Positions 34,861 to 47,800 of a stretch of 64,000 nt of DNA are shown piece by piece. The notes below the pieces were generated by a model, which saw only the letters and a list, made by a program, of their open reading frames with translations, did not search any database and was not told where the DNA came from. The stretch is from Clavelina lepadiformis. Lineage: Eukaryota > Chordata > Ascidiacea > Aplousobranchia > Clavelinidae. The position numbers were made by a program, and so were the translations under genes. The DNA is taken from NCBI RefSeq assembly GCF_947623445.1, contig NC_135241.1, positions 15,750,501 to 15,814,500 on the forward strand. The letters run 5' to 3'. Each line of letters opens with the position of its first letter. Within the stretch, counting starts at the first letter, position 1.

Positions 34861-36299
34861 TCTTGTTTGTAAGTTAAGTTGGCAACCTTGTAAGTTTTCT
34901 CCGAACCAAAGGGTAATATTCCAGGTTTAAGTGTTGGAGGGGAAACATACGCTAAGTTATGCCAAACTTCTACATCACGATGGCTGGAACAAATTTGGGA
35001 TGACATCTGTGCGAGATATTTCATTGGGGAGGTTACCGCGGGACTGATCGACAACGTAGACGAGTTAGCGCTAGCCTATTATATATTAGGCTGGTGGTTG
35101 ACTAAAACATATGGAAGGTTTTGCTGCTTTTTAAACTTATGTTTTGTTGGTTTAACTAACTGTGGTTTTAATCGCCGTGCGAGTTGTTGCTAGCAATTAT
35201 TACCTTAATTATTTTCGAACATACATTTAGCCTTATAATTGGTCTTGTCACTTTTCTCCAGGTGGTTAACGCATGCTATTAACACCTTGCTTGATTTTTC
35301 GTCCCCGACGCGATTTTGACAAAAAAGAGAATGACTGATTGAATCAATATTGAACTAAGCTTTTACTGTGACATAATAATAGAAAGGCATTACGTAACCG
35401 ACAGCCGAATGTTTGTAACCTCGTAGGAGAATTATTTTAGTTAGGCATATCCATTTGTACCCAAGGTGTCGGTCTTATGTTGGTCATAATTTGCAGTAGA
35501 TAATGCGCGACTATAATTTGTGCGTTAAAATATATAACGCCCCGCGAAAAACTAATATATTGGCCTACACGCAAGGTTTTAGTTAAATTAATTCGCTACA
35601 AGTTATATAAACAACGATGTAAAGTGTCTGTTAGTGGATACTCGCTTTGCCAAATGTAGTTTCCTGTTTCCTTTTCTGCCTTAGTTATGGTATATGATCG
35701 ACAAGCATATTGCCCAAGCAGAGCAAAATACAGTAGGGCGTAACCGAGTAAGCTATATGTTTATTTTGTTTGCAGACAATATCGTGTTAGTAAAATATTA
35801 CACCTATTTTATTAGTCAGTCAGGATGATACGCATAGCAAAAGGAAAACATTGACACAATGAAAAGATTGGAATATGCTTGTCATCGTGATATTAATATT
35901 GCACATGGATATTTAAGGCTGGTGAAATGTAATCAGCAACGCCAAACTTTACAGTTACTGTAACCTGTGGCATAGCGAGAGTTGGCGTTCCCCAGTGCGC
36001 CAAATTTTTAAGAGCCCCAATTTATTGACCACAAAGCGAAAGTTAGTTTAAATGCTTCAGCAAAACAAAATATGTGTTGTGTAGTCATTCATAGAAATAG
36101 AATACTTTAACATTTACATGTATTTTTACCTAAGGTTTTGAGCTAATATGAAAGACAGAATAGAGTGCTTTTTCTCCAAATGAACGTGAAGTAAGCTACC
36201 CTGACCCTTCATCGCGGTTAGGATGTCGGCTGCAGCACCGTAATCAACGAAAAATTGATCTGACATGATTTGAAAATAAAATGGTTGTAGTTTTGCGTA

Positions 36300-36714
36300 C
36301 CGTATTTTCTCGAATAGAAACCGCGGCTACTATTTTTTATTTTTGAACGTTTTGTGCGGCTTCTATTCGAGGGCGGCTTCTATTCGAAGGCGGCTTCTAT
36401 TTTTATTACATGAAGTACCGGTAGTATTGATTAGGTGACAATAAAATTCTGCGCTCTCTTTTGACAAAAAGGTTTTATTCTATTACTATCCGATCACTAC
36501 TGTAATGTGACAACTGCTGTTTTTCGCATGTGCAAGCTCTCAATGACAGCCTTTATTTTACACCGAAGCGATTTCAGCATTGTCTTCTGCTGCTTCTATG
36601 CGAGGGCGGCTTCTATTCGAGGGCGGCTACTATTGTTTACTTTTAATCAAACCGTGCGGTTTCTATTCGAGGGCGGCTTCTATTCAAGGGCGGTTTCTAT
36701 TCAAGAAAATACGG
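36300..36714. mobile_element. MITE with TA target duplication and internal 16-bp repeats
   Basis: Inverted ends CCGTATTTTCT(C/T)GAATAGAAACCGC, 25 bp with one mismatch, flanked by TA on both sides (36298-36299, 36715-36716), as in Tc1/mariner-like MITEs. Inside each arm the phrase GGCGGCTTCTATTCGA is tandemly repeated. The 74-codon frame through it is not a gene. Confidence 0.88.
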
Positions 36715-37660
36715 TAATTGGCGAATGCTAAGTTATGATCGCTTCATTGAAGGCAAAGAATGAAGATAAACCGGTCCATTGGGCTATGAATCTAATTTTT
36801 TGGGTCATAGACGTTTTTACGTCTTCATTCTGTTCCGTTCATGGCATATTCTTGTTTGCGACTACACTGCTTATCGGCTATAACCAATAGGAAAATCTTT
36901 TAGGCTGTTTATACAGCGTTTCAAAACCGTTGTATAGCAGTCAATCGCTTTAAAGCAGTTTTGAAGCGAAAAAAATCCGCAGAGTTTTTGTGCCCCGCGC
37001 ATTCTGGGCTTAGTTGCCAAATGCGGGTATTTCAGATGCAGTTTTTAGAAAATTTTGCACTTTATTTTAACGCAAATCTAAATACGTCAGTATATAGTTA
37101 AATTTATTTTTTTATCGGGAAGAAAATGGAGCCCAGTAGTTCAAGCTGCCTCGGGCGCTCAAAATTCACGCTACACCACTGACTGTTACAAAACGCTGTG
37201 TCTATAATCACACCAATTGAGGCATCCGTGCATATAAATTGCATAGACAGCTGTGCGGACAGAAGATTTACAGGAGGCCTATGTTATGTATTGTGCGTCA
37301 GACGCCATTAGATTGAACATCCACCATAATTCACGGTCCACGGATGGGCTGCGCTAAAAACTGAGAACTGTTCAGCGTAGGCTGTATAGTGTATAAGGAT
37401 ACACTGAGCAAAACTGCAGTGGGCAAATTTATACAAAGCAGCCAGGTCCGCTACAACACTTAAAATCGTAGTACATTGCAATTAAAGTCGCTTGTAGATC
37501 TTCCGTTTCGATACATCCTGGCCCTACAAGAGTCGTTATAATATATGGTCAAAATAAGATTTATAAAATTTTTGCAAAATAAGTGAATGCAATATTTAGG
37601 CTTTATTAGTTTTGACCTAGTATAAGTTAATTAATTTTTAAAACAATAATAAGTTACAAA

Positions 37661-38494
37661 ATGGCTAGCAAAGAAGCTACAAAACAATTGATCAAAGATA
37701 GCATATCGTTCAACAAAGTAATGGTTTTCTCAAAAACCTTTTGTCCATACTGCAAAAAAACAAAGAAAGTTCTGGATGGTGAGTTGGTATGACAAGTAAA
37801 ATTAGTATGTGTTGAGTGTTTTGAGTGTTAAGTGTTTTGATTATTATGTATAACTAAATCAGCAAATTTGTAATAATAACCAAGTGATAGTAATAACTAA
37901 TAACTATAGTAATATTTTTCCGATTTGATTTTGTTCTGGTAACAGCATCTGAACCGCAATTGTACAACTACAAACCAGTTTTGATACCTATAAATTCTTT
38001 GTGGCGTTACGCTATCGTTATACTGTCCGCTTTGTAGGCAAGACAATAACAGCGCTAATTGTTCCTGTTCAAATTTGCTGAGAAATCTTTCCAAGTTCGA
38101 GCAGGAATATATAAGCCTAGTTCCCCTTCAGGTCCAGACTCGAGAGTTGATAACTCAACGTTGCGCTGAGTTTAAAGTATGAAAAGACTTTCCTCGGTAC
38201 TATAGGATAAATATTCTGACACCATGCGCGTGTGTTGTAACTTGTAAGTAGGTTATATAGCTCAATAAGAAATCCATATCATATGTACTGCATGCTTTAG
38301 ACTTGGCGGTAGAGTATTCAACAATGGAGCTCGATGAACGAGATGATGGAAGTATGATACAAGATATTATGCTCGAGATGACTGGAGCACGAAGTGTTCC
38401 AAGAGTCTTCATTAACGGAAAGTTTGTCGGAGGCTCAGATGAAACTCTTGCACTTCATTCAGAAGGAAAGCTGATTACGCTAATCAAAGCTTAA
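37661..38494 (+). CDS. Glutaredoxin (class I, CPYC), copy 2, 2 exons, 103 aa
   Basis: Exons 37661-37778 and 38301-38494, exactly the same exon lengths and phase-1 intron as copy 1, but a 522-bp intron. Active site C28-P-Y-C31, S71-V-P73 and G83-G84 are all kept; the residue after GG is Ser instead of Cys. Differences are spread through the protein (for example VLDDLAVEYSTMELDER against VLAGLYAQYATMELDQR), so the duplication is not very recent and both copies look functional. Cytosolic by lack of a leader. Confidence 0.95.
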
Positions 38495-39220
38495 TTTTGT
38501 TCAATCAAACTGAGCTTTGTTTTAAAAATAAAACATTGGTCTAGTATAGGCTTCATAACAATAATAAACCACGGGCAGACGTTTTAGTTTCGTTTATTAA
38601 TCATGCTTTCTCTAGTTTTTGGAACTAGAAATAAACACATAAGATTTTTTACATCCGCTTAAGAAGAAATACAGAAAAAGTTATGGTATAATTCATGATC
38701 AAATTTACACTGACATTACTTTCGGCATTATAACAACAACCTTACTGTGTTGAGGGCGAGACGAATAAAACAACAATATTTATCAACGCAACTATACGCC
38801 ACATTTACACATACCACGCGTAGCGTGTAAAAAGGGTAACTAGTCTGCCAATACTATAAATAAGCGTTGGGGCAAACATTCAAGCTATTTCTACAACTAT
38901 CCGTTTTGTGCCTCAAATACGTACCTTGCAAAGTTGCATATACGTGAATCTTTTAACCGTTCAACAACTAAGTTCCATATCTTTGGAACTGTCATAATAA
39001 AGCGTTTGCAATCCTGCATCCTAAACACCAAAATCAACGTAGAACGTTTTGACTGATACTTTTCACAGTACTGTAGGCTGTTGCTGATGAGATATACCTT
39101 TGTGCAGTTGTCTAATGAGCTTGCGAGAGGGCGGTACAGGCAACACATCGTACATTACTGGGACTCCAATATTAAGAAGGGTTTAAATCGTCAAAAATGC
39201 TTAAGACAGGCTCACCTTTA

Positions 39221-42200
39221 TAGTCCAGTCAAAATAGGGTTTGACCCACCACTAATTGCAAATGTTTCGACCCATACATTTTCTGAAAGCTTACATCATA
39301 CAGAATAACTTACTAAAAATCTGCCACGAAAAATTTAGTGGAACCCCCTTTTTAGGGGTAAAAACAAAATGGCCGCCATGTGTCCTAAAAATCTTCATTT
39401 TTCCATATTTTTTCACCTAATTCATATAATTTAGGTCTGTAAAAGAGCTCATTCTATATTTCTGGTACAGGAATCCAAAAACAGACATTGGAAAGTTGCA
39501 ATATGAGACAAAAACGTGTCTTTTTAAAATTTATAACAATTTAAAAATAAAATGGCCTCCACAAGTCCCAAAAATCTTTAATTTTTTCATATCTTTTCAT
39601 CTAATTTAGTTCTGCAAAAGACCTATGTTAATAACTCACTATAAATCGAACATAAACCCTTAAAAAGTTTGCTAGTTTGATCATATTCATGTTTCTTCAA
39701 CTTGCAGATCAAAATTTCACAAACATTACCGTTTGTATTATAACGTAACTATCGTGATAATTGCGCTGCTTTGCCTGAAAAATTTAGTTCTGCAACAGAC
39801 CTCATTCTCTATATCTGATGATCTGAGAAAGACTGTATATCCTTCTTGTAAGTGTGTTGAATTTTATTGATATCTCTACATTATGAATGAATGTGTTTTT
39901 TGCTCGAATTCTATACTGGAATGTGATGCAGCTGTGACTTTGACAGCGAAAGGTGTTGACGGAATTGTGAAAGCAAGTGCACAGAGAGGAGAAAATCTGA
40001 ACATTGTTGTTGGTCAGTCTGTACACGTGGAGTGCAGAAAACGTTACACCAATCCAAAAGCACTCTTGGTACAAATGAAAAAGCGTCAGGAAGATCAAGA
40101 TGAAGATCATGGTCAACACTCACTTCGTTCAGAATGCACTTTCTCTTACAGAGACAACTGTATATTATGTGGATGTCCTGATATGTATGATGGCAAAAAA
40201 AATGACCATAAGCTTATTCCGATTAGAGCTTTGAACTTCCGTGATAAGCTACTTCAAGCATGTGTTGCTTTTCCTGGAACCTGGGCTGATGCTGTCAAGG
40301 GGAGAGTCCTCTATGTACACGATTTACCAGCTGCAGATGCAGTCTACCTTACTGCTTGTAATGTCAACTTTCGCACTGGCCGCAGCATTCCAAAAGTTTT
40401 TGATGGTGATTACCCATTATCTACTACAGGGAAGCGAAAGAAAGTTGTTAGAAGTGGAAGACCCAAAGATGTTAAACGACACGAGGCATTCCTGATGACA
40501 ATGGAATACTTCACAAACAATGATGATGAGACATTGTCAATTCAAGATTTGAGAGATAAAATGCAAGAATTTTTGGAGGGCACCGACATGGAACCATATG
40601 GATTCACTCATATGAATAATGAGATGCAGCAGCACTTCAATGAGAAGGTAATAATTACAGACATGCAAGAAAAAGAGAATATAGTTACTCTGCACGCAAC
40701 TGCCTCACAGATTATTGGCAACTTTCATCAAGAATCAAAGCAAGACAGAGATGAGGAAAAGAGACACATAATAGAAACAGCAGCAAAGTTAATAAAGATG
40801 GATGGATATTAAATAATTTACTATTTAATTAAATATTTATCGTTGAATCCACAAAAGATGGTGCTCACTTCCGAAGAACTGTTGGTAGGATTGGGGCTGA
40901 AGTAATCTTCGATCCAACAATGAAGCTCTCAACCAAAAAGGAAGACTTTCTTGCTAACCATAAAAATAAACAGCGACTAATCCATATGATAGGGGACAGA
41001 CTCGAAAGAGCAGGATGTGTTGTCCACCATGCCAGAGGAGATGCAGATGTCCTGATAGTAGAAACCGCGATGTCATCTGCACAGCAACAAGACACTGTAG
41101 TTTTAGCAAGTGATACTGACATTCTGATTTTGCTCATACATTACAAGAAGAGTAATACCACACACAACATCTGGTTGCAAACAGCATCTAAAAAGGGCAC
41201 TAAAAAACCATCAAAGTGCTGGAACATTTCAGTATTTCAGTCACCAGAAAACTTCTTGGAGACACTGTGTCAAATAATCTTCTCTTTGCCCATGCACTGT
41301 TGGGATGTGATACCACTTCAAGGGTATTTGGAATAGGCAAACAGAAAGCTGTTACAAAACTAAGAACTGATGAAAACTTCAGAACAGCTGCAGCAACTTT
41401 CATGTCATTCTCTGCAAATGCAAATGATGTTGTAAAAGCAGGGAAGTTGGCTCTAATTGCCATGTACAATGGAAGGCAAGATGACAATCTTGACGATCTA
41501 AGATATCAAATTTTCTGTGGAAAGACAGCAAGAAGTACGACTGCAGTAGACCCATGTTCTCTTCCTCCCACGTCATCAGCAGCGAGGTTTCACAGTCTGA
41601 GGGTATATCATCAAGTGCAGGTGTGGCTGGGTCATGAGACAGATGTGCCACCGGAATAGTGGGGTTGGCGTTTTAGTGAAGGCAGTCTGGTGCCTGTGAT
41701 GACAGACAAACCTCCAGCTCCATCTCAGTTCCTGGAAATGATTGTCTGCAACTGCAAGACCGGCTGTTCTACACTTCGATGCACATGCCGGAAATCTGGT
41801 TTAGAATGTAGAATGTGAATGTCATGGGTTATGTTCAAATTCGTCATTAGGCCTAATGGAAGACATTGACTCTGATGATAATGCCTTGGTTTGAACTATT
41901 AATTGTTTGATGAAATTAGGTCTTTTACAGAACTAAATTGTGCGAATTAGGTTAAACGATAAGGAAAAACGAAGATTTTTGAGACTCATGGCGGCCATTT
42001 TATTTTTAAATTATGTTATAAAATTTTATTAAGACAAATTTTTATCTCATTTTTCAACTTTCCAGTGTCTGTTTATAAATTCCTTGTACCAGAAATATAG
42101 AACGAGCTCTTTTACAGAACTAAATTACATGAATTAGGTGAAAAGGTACGTTAAAATGAAGATTTTTGGGACACATGGCGGCCATTTTGTTTTTACCCCC

Positions 42201-42344
42201 AAAAAGGGGTGTTCCACTAAATTTTTCGCAGCAGATTTTTAGTATGTTATTCTGTATGATGTAAGCTTTCAGAAAATGTATGGGTCAAAACATTTGCAAT
42301 TAGTGGTGGGTCAAGCCCTATTTTGAGCCGGATTGACTGGACTA
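39221..42344 (+). mobile_element. 3.1-kb element with ~400-bp TIRs encoding a PIN/FEN-like nuclease and CXC motif
   Basis: Ends are inverted repeats starting TAGTCCAGTCAA, alignable over about 400 bp (39221-39624 and 41917-42344), flanked by TTA on both sides (39218-39220, 42345-42347). The left end lacks a TCCGGCTC block present on the right. Each arm contains two copies of a unit with ATGGC(C/G)(G/T)CCA and TTAG(T/G)TCTGTAAAAGA. A broken gene fills the interior. Long TIRs, a 3-bp duplication and an XPG/FEN-like nuclease recall the Academ superfamily, which is reported to carry such a domain; that link is inferred. Confidence 0.88.
39883..41815 (+). pseudogene. Broken transposon ORF: Cys-rich N-terminus, PIN/FEN-like nuclease, CXC tail
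   Basis: Three frames, all plus: 39883-40812 (309 codons; CVFC near the start, CILCGC, and HDLPAADAVYLTACN), about 40843-41250 (HHARGDADVLIVETAM then VVLASDTDILILLIHYK) and about 41250-41815 (LFAHALLGCDTTSRVFGIGK, then an in-frame TAG and the C-terminal CNCKTGCSTLRCTCRKSGLEC). The D-A-D, D-T-D-I and GCDTTS motifs are the acidic residues expected of a PIN/XPG-FEN nuclease fold; the final part is a tesmin/CXC-like cysteine motif. Frame changes near 40812 and 41250 and a stop at 41657 show it is inactive. No DDE transposase domain is visible. Confidence 0.78.
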
Positions 42345-42675
42345 TTAAGGAAAGTCGAGTAAAGATGTCAAGTGAAAAAATAATGTTTCTGACACTTGCT
42401 ACACGAGTATGAAACCATTGAACTCATTTGTTTTAAGGCAACGCTATATTAAAGTAGGCTAAATACTGATTGGTGTCTTCCCCTAAAACCTGGAGGCTTA
42501 AATATAGCTAGTAAGCATTTCTTAGCATGTTAAGGTTGTATAAGCAAATTAATATTTTTCTGGGTATTCTCTACTAGTTTTCTAATCGTGAATAGCACTA
42601 ACTTTTACGTCATGTAATCGTTTACTTTACGGTATAATAAATAGTTTTAAGCAATGAATGTCAAAAATATATCAG

Positions 42676-43232
42676 GCTACGAAAGAACGTAATCTCCACT
42701 CATTGCCAGACGCCTTTATAGCATCCGGAGCAATCGCCGTTACTCACGCACTGTCATCTTTTTTGTCAAGCAACGTGAGTTATGTACAACTGTATATGTT
42801 TATTGTAATTCTAATGTGTTTAATAACTATTTTTTAAATTTTGGAACGAGCCTGAAACAATTACTGTAAACATGTAGGCTACTATGCCTAAATCGATAAA
42901 TTCCTATAAATGATAAAGTAAAAATAATGAAAATTACATTTAATGTATAGGCCTACCCATTATTTTATAACACCTAACAGACTATACGCTGAAGGAAATA
43001 ATGAATATTTGCATGTAGGACTATACCAATCGCCTATTGACGTGTTTAACTTGTCATTTGTTAGACATACTTGGGACAATTCCCGGAGCGTCTTTTCAAT
43101 GATGAGACAATTTTGAAGTTTCAGGAAGAATTTAGAAAGAAACTAGAAGCGGAGACCGCAAAAATAAAAAGAAGAAATGCAAATCTCAAGCACCCATACA
43201 CATGGTTGTTGCCTAACCAGTTGCCTATATAA
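42676..43232 (+). pseudogene. 3' fragment of an animal lipoxygenase gene (last two exons)
   Basis: Exons 42676-42774 (33 codons) and 43065-43232 (55 codons plus stop), with acceptor ATATATCAG and donor GTGAGT, both phase 0. The product reads LHSLPDAF...VTHALSSFLSSN, then YLGQFPERLF, a charged helix, and LKHPYTWLLPNQLPI, like the C-terminus of ALOX5/ALOX15B-type enzymes, which peroxidise polyunsaturated fatty acids. The C-terminal Ile, whose carboxylate binds the iron in this family, is kept, although the tail is about three residues shorter than usual. No upstream exons with the iron-binding histidines were found; the preceding 3.1 kb is a transposon and before that lies glutaredoxin. Either a broken gene or part of a widely split one. 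Confidence 0.75.
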
Positions 43233-44260
43233 ACATTTATCATTATTCAACAAATATTATTACGAGATCTTAATTTACGGAGTTTTTACATATTACCCTT
43301 GAAGTGCAACAAATAATTATTAATACTAAAAAATGAAAGCGATACTTTCAAGCATACGGAGCACTTTTCGGGTAAAGTTAATGAATTATCGTAAATTTTA
43401 ATTCAATGAGGACATAGATATACGTAGGCTATAGCCTAAAAGCTATATACATCGACAAAAAATATAGAAAGAAAAAAAAATATCTCTTAACACATTTAAT
43501 TATCGCACATCAGAGAAAATATATACTGAAACAACGCACCGGAATCAACGCAAGTTTTACTTTTGAAAGTTTTCAATTAATATGTAAACAAAATTCACAA
43601 CCTCACTAACAGCAAGCAGTGAAGCGTTCAGTAGAATATTTTGATCAAAATGACTCCGCAACTCACAACGATTTTAATTGTTCGCTGCAGGATTGACGAT
43701 TATTGTACGTAGCGAAGTGGTAAAAGACACAGTGCACCATTTAAACGATTACGATTACAATAAAACAGTAAATTAAATCAGAATCAAAATCAGGATTAAA
43801 GTTATTTCTTGCGTTACAGAATCATTTGGTACAATTATACATCGTTGATTTCACCTATCCTATTTTTATCTCCGTGACCACAGATAACACATGACATATA
43901 CATGTATATGGAGAATCTATGCTATGATAACCGAACAGGCAGGCAGGACGAAAGACCGAAAATAGTTTAGGAAGCATCTAAACTGCTGTCCCATGATCTA
44001 AAAGGGTACAGACAAACGGTAGGTTCTGAAGAGAGAGAGAGAAAGTTTTCTACAAGTGTGGTGGGCTTTATATTGTTTCTGCCACTCAATTTATGTCACC
44101 CGTATCCGCCGTATCGGACATTTCCTACTGTATTGTGGGTGCGGAAACGTCCCAATAGAAGTGGCATCTAATGTGCCAAGTTAGCCTACACGGCCGTAAC
44201 TGTTATATTTTACATTTGTCACCGACCCCATGAGCGATCCCCTTAACCTTCCCCTTAACA
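43233..44260. other. Non-coding interval
   Basis: AT-rich; a short (GA)n run at about 44030-44043. No exon supported. Confidence 0.4.
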
Positions 44261-44261
44261 T

Positions 44262-44450
44262 TTATTCTCGGCTCGGTAGCCAAATGGTTCGAACGCTGGT
44301 TCCGCAATAAACGCGGCTCTTGTTTCGTTTTCGACACCCAGTGGCACCATACTGTTATAATACCCTTGGGCAAGGCATTAACGACAATTATCCCTGTTCA
44401 GTGGACCTGGTGGACAGCTCTAAATTCGGGGAATACTATATAAAAAAACG
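44262..44450 (+). repeat. tRNA-derived SINE
   Basis: A box-A-like GGTAGCCAAATGG and, about 40 nt on, a box-B-like TTTCGACACC, then the body phrase ACCCTTGGGCAAGGCATTAA and CCTGGTGGACAGCTC, a layout common to SINEs of marine invertebrates. It ends in an A-rich stretch at about 44443-44458. Confidence 0.65.
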
Positions 44451-44530
44451 AAAAAAAAGCAATAAAATATGTGTGGCATTTCGAAAGGCAAGCTCAGTTA
44501 CCGGGGATCGAGCTATGAGGAATCATCGCC

Positions 44531-44640
44531 AGTGTAGCGCCAAATTTGTTCCGGGCATTGTGATGTAGTGGTTTGGCATGACTCAGCGTAGTTTTTCCAC
44601 TCAAAAACCTCAGAAATTACCTTCGGGTTTAGGGAAAACT
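44531..44640 (+). repeat. Dispersed repeat, family E, copy 2
   Basis: Matches 34756-34860 (GGGCATTGTGATGTA, GCATGACTCAGCG, TTCGGGTTT). It follows the SINE directly, so it may be that element's 3' domain. Confidence 0.65.
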
Positions 44641-44857
44641 TGTGATACCATATTATCATACAATACCATTCTTCCTTTTACTAGCTAATAACAACAGCAT
44701 GCTACAGGGGAATTCCCTTCTATAAAAAGCTTTTCTGCGACCCATTCCTGTGAACTCGATTCGTTGGTTTGAGGTTGCAGGGGTATTTGAAATCGTCAGT
44801 GGTTTTTTCTAGCTTGCGCATGTTTTAATAACGGAATTTTGTATTGAAGTGGTTATC

Positions 44858-47800
44858 ATGTATTGTATTTACCGATGTTTGGGTTGGTCCGGAACCGCAA
44901 TTGGTGACAATGAAAATTCCCTGCTTGATCAACCCAAAGTCGTTCTGGATACATCAAGAATGGGTGAGTAAAATATTCAAAGAATAAGTTAAGCTGTTTT
45001 TAGTGCAGTTATTATAACTAGGCCTGTTCCTTCAGTTATTGTAACCGGCATGGAAATTCCAAGATCCAAAAGCCCCGATTCATTGCCGGTTTTAGGCCGA
45101 TTACACGGATTTTTTTTAAATTGGGCCCCACGCCAACAACAAATGGCCCCGTTCATTCACTCAAACATAAAATGAAACGATCCTAAATTACCCTTTGATT
45201 GACTGATTCAAAACTTAATTGATCCCTGAAAATCCAATAATAATGATAAGTGAGTAATACACTGTTACAAAGTCGTTGTATACAGCGTTTCAAGATTGCA
45301 TTCCACAAATTGGGAGCTTTATCGCCAGCAAGTTTTCCTTTGGATTTCCTTCTTGAAGCGAGCAGGTTTTGGTTTGACTACATTAATCCAATTGTTCAAA
45401 ACATGTTAAAGTAGGATCAGGATGTTTCACTTGGTTTATTATGTCACTTTAAGAAACACTGGATTAAATCATCTTTTGACAAAAACGGTTCATGGCGTAA
45501 TAACCATGATGCCATTTTTTGGCCAGCTACATTGTGTTACAATTCAGAAAAATAAACTGATGTATAACGCAAAAATATTCATGAAATTTAACCTTTCATT
45601 TTTCCAATATTTAAATTGAATTGCGTGTTTAAGTACAATGCTATAACGTGAAAGCTTCAGACAGCATTGTTGTAAAACAATGACCAAAGTGGCGAAGTCA
45701 AGAGCATGATTGGCTGATGGTAAAACACGTCAGATTTTTTGTCGTTCTGGTTATCAAGCATCAAGAGAAAGTTTCTAAAGAGCCTACTTCCAACAATGCA
45801 AATTGAGCATTGCAGTTGCATGCTGATTCAGAGTTGTTTGCTGTTCGAGTTGTAAAAGCAAAATATGGTTATCCACGTTGTCCAAGGTTGATGTTGAAAG
45901 GATATGACATTACAAAACTCACTGTGAAGTGAGTCCCTACTTAAGACAAGCTTCACAAAGAGCTATGCCCAGTTTTTTTTTGTTAAAATATAAGTGGTCA
46001 AGAAACATTCAAATTTCATTAATGTCACTAATCGTGGTGTAGGCTGCTATTCAATTGCATTGGTTTTTTTCTAAATATTTTTAGGACAAATCTATTTCAG
46101 CAAATTGGCGTAAAAATCCTGCTCAGAAAACATCAAAATCTTAAAACATGTTCAGAGAATCTATAATTTACCCTCTTAAATACTATTTTATGCTATCACT
46201 ACCATCTTTAGGGAAGGTGTATTGGGCCATACCCTCATGAACCTAACATTATAGGCCGTTTTACATCTTCACTCTTTTACATTCATTGTATTTCCTTTTT
46301 TGCGGCTACTTATCAGTTGCAACCTACACAGGAAAACGTATAAGATTAATAGGTAAGTTTTCGACATTTTAAAATCAATGTATACGACTCTATAAGTTGT
46401 ACACGGCGTCTCAAAAGTGAAAATTATAATTTGGCTGTTGTATTGTCCACATATAGATATGAAAATACATTTTACATTTACAAAATGCATTTTAAAGTGG
46501 TGTTTTGAGGTGCAAAAACGCAACATTTTTGTGCTTCATGCATTTTGGGTGGGTAGACAAGAACAGAAAAAAAAACTTGAATACTTGATGTGTTTGAATA
46601 GCAACCAGTAACTACGTCGTTAAAATTTTTTTGCCTGATCAACAATTTTCTATGATGAGATCATTGTGCATATTTTAATCTCTTGTAAATCACCTTTACA
46701 GAATTTTAATTCTATTCGGGCTACTATTATTTCTTTGTGCAAGGCATTAATTATCTGGTGTTAACTATCATTTTTGTTTTCTTAAACTGAAAGCATATTT
46801 TTTTGATATGTTTAGGCTCTGATGCTGTTATTGTTAAAAATGGTTTAAGGATTTGTGGTACTGGAGCTGCACTAGCCAATACTGCCATTGTTCAAGACAA
46901 GGTATTTCACTTGACTGTCCTTGTATCAAATTTAGTTTTCATCAGCCTCTACATTGTAGTGTAATGTTGTAGAGTCTACAACAACATTATTATGATTTGC
47001 ATTTCAGCTTTAACAGAGCAGTGTTATTTGATTTCCAGGCATATTTTGAAGTAAAGCTACAGAGCACAGGAATTTGGGGCATTGGTCTTGCTGTGGGTAA
47101 CATTGATGTCAATAAGGTTCCCCTTGGAGAAGATGTATATTCTTGGGTATTGCGACATGATGGACATCTGTGCCACAACAAAATTACAATACATGATACC
47201 AAATACAAACCTGCAGAAGGAGATGTAGTTGTAAGTGCAATGCTAGTTATTGTATTACAGTGGACATAAAATAAAAGTTAAAGGGGCTGATTAAACTACT
47301 AAGTACTACTACTTAAGTTAGTAAAGTGGCGGCAAGTAAACATTAAAATCTGACTGGTGTTCATTGAATGCATTTTTAGCAATCATTTAACGAGCATTTT
47401 TTATGCAACTTTATAGATAATAGGAAATACTTTAAGTTTAACAACAGTGCTATGGAGAGTGATAATGGCTTTAAATGCAGCATCAAGTCGTGACAACTGT
47501 AACTTGGGTTCTTAAATGTTATCACTAGCATCCTTGGGAAAGTTTTAAGATGAACTCAAGCTTAATGAAAACGTAACACAGGATTCAAATTTTAGCCTCA
47601 TGACATGTACAAAACTTGAGGGAACATTGCTTAGGACCACAAAAAGATTTTGCTATAATTGAAAGTTTTAGTTGAAGGTCTTTTGGTTATCATTAGTTGT
47701 TTGCATGTATTTTTATAGGCAATTTGCAAAGAATTGGTTTCAAATTATCTAAAATTTTGAACTAATGAAGTTTTACTGTGTGTCATGTAGTGGGCCTATG

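Larger units (their letters stand above)
33650..36299. other. Non-coding interval with repeat pieces
   Basis: No gene supported. It contains a run of about 17 C (34065-34081), a repeat piece at 34115-34230 shared with 62970-63065 and a piece at 34756-34860 shared with 44531-44640. The rest is unremarkable. Confidence 0.4.

Noticed and set aside
36507-36731. 74-codon open frame
   Set aside because: Runs through the MITE's tandem 16-bp units; not a gene.
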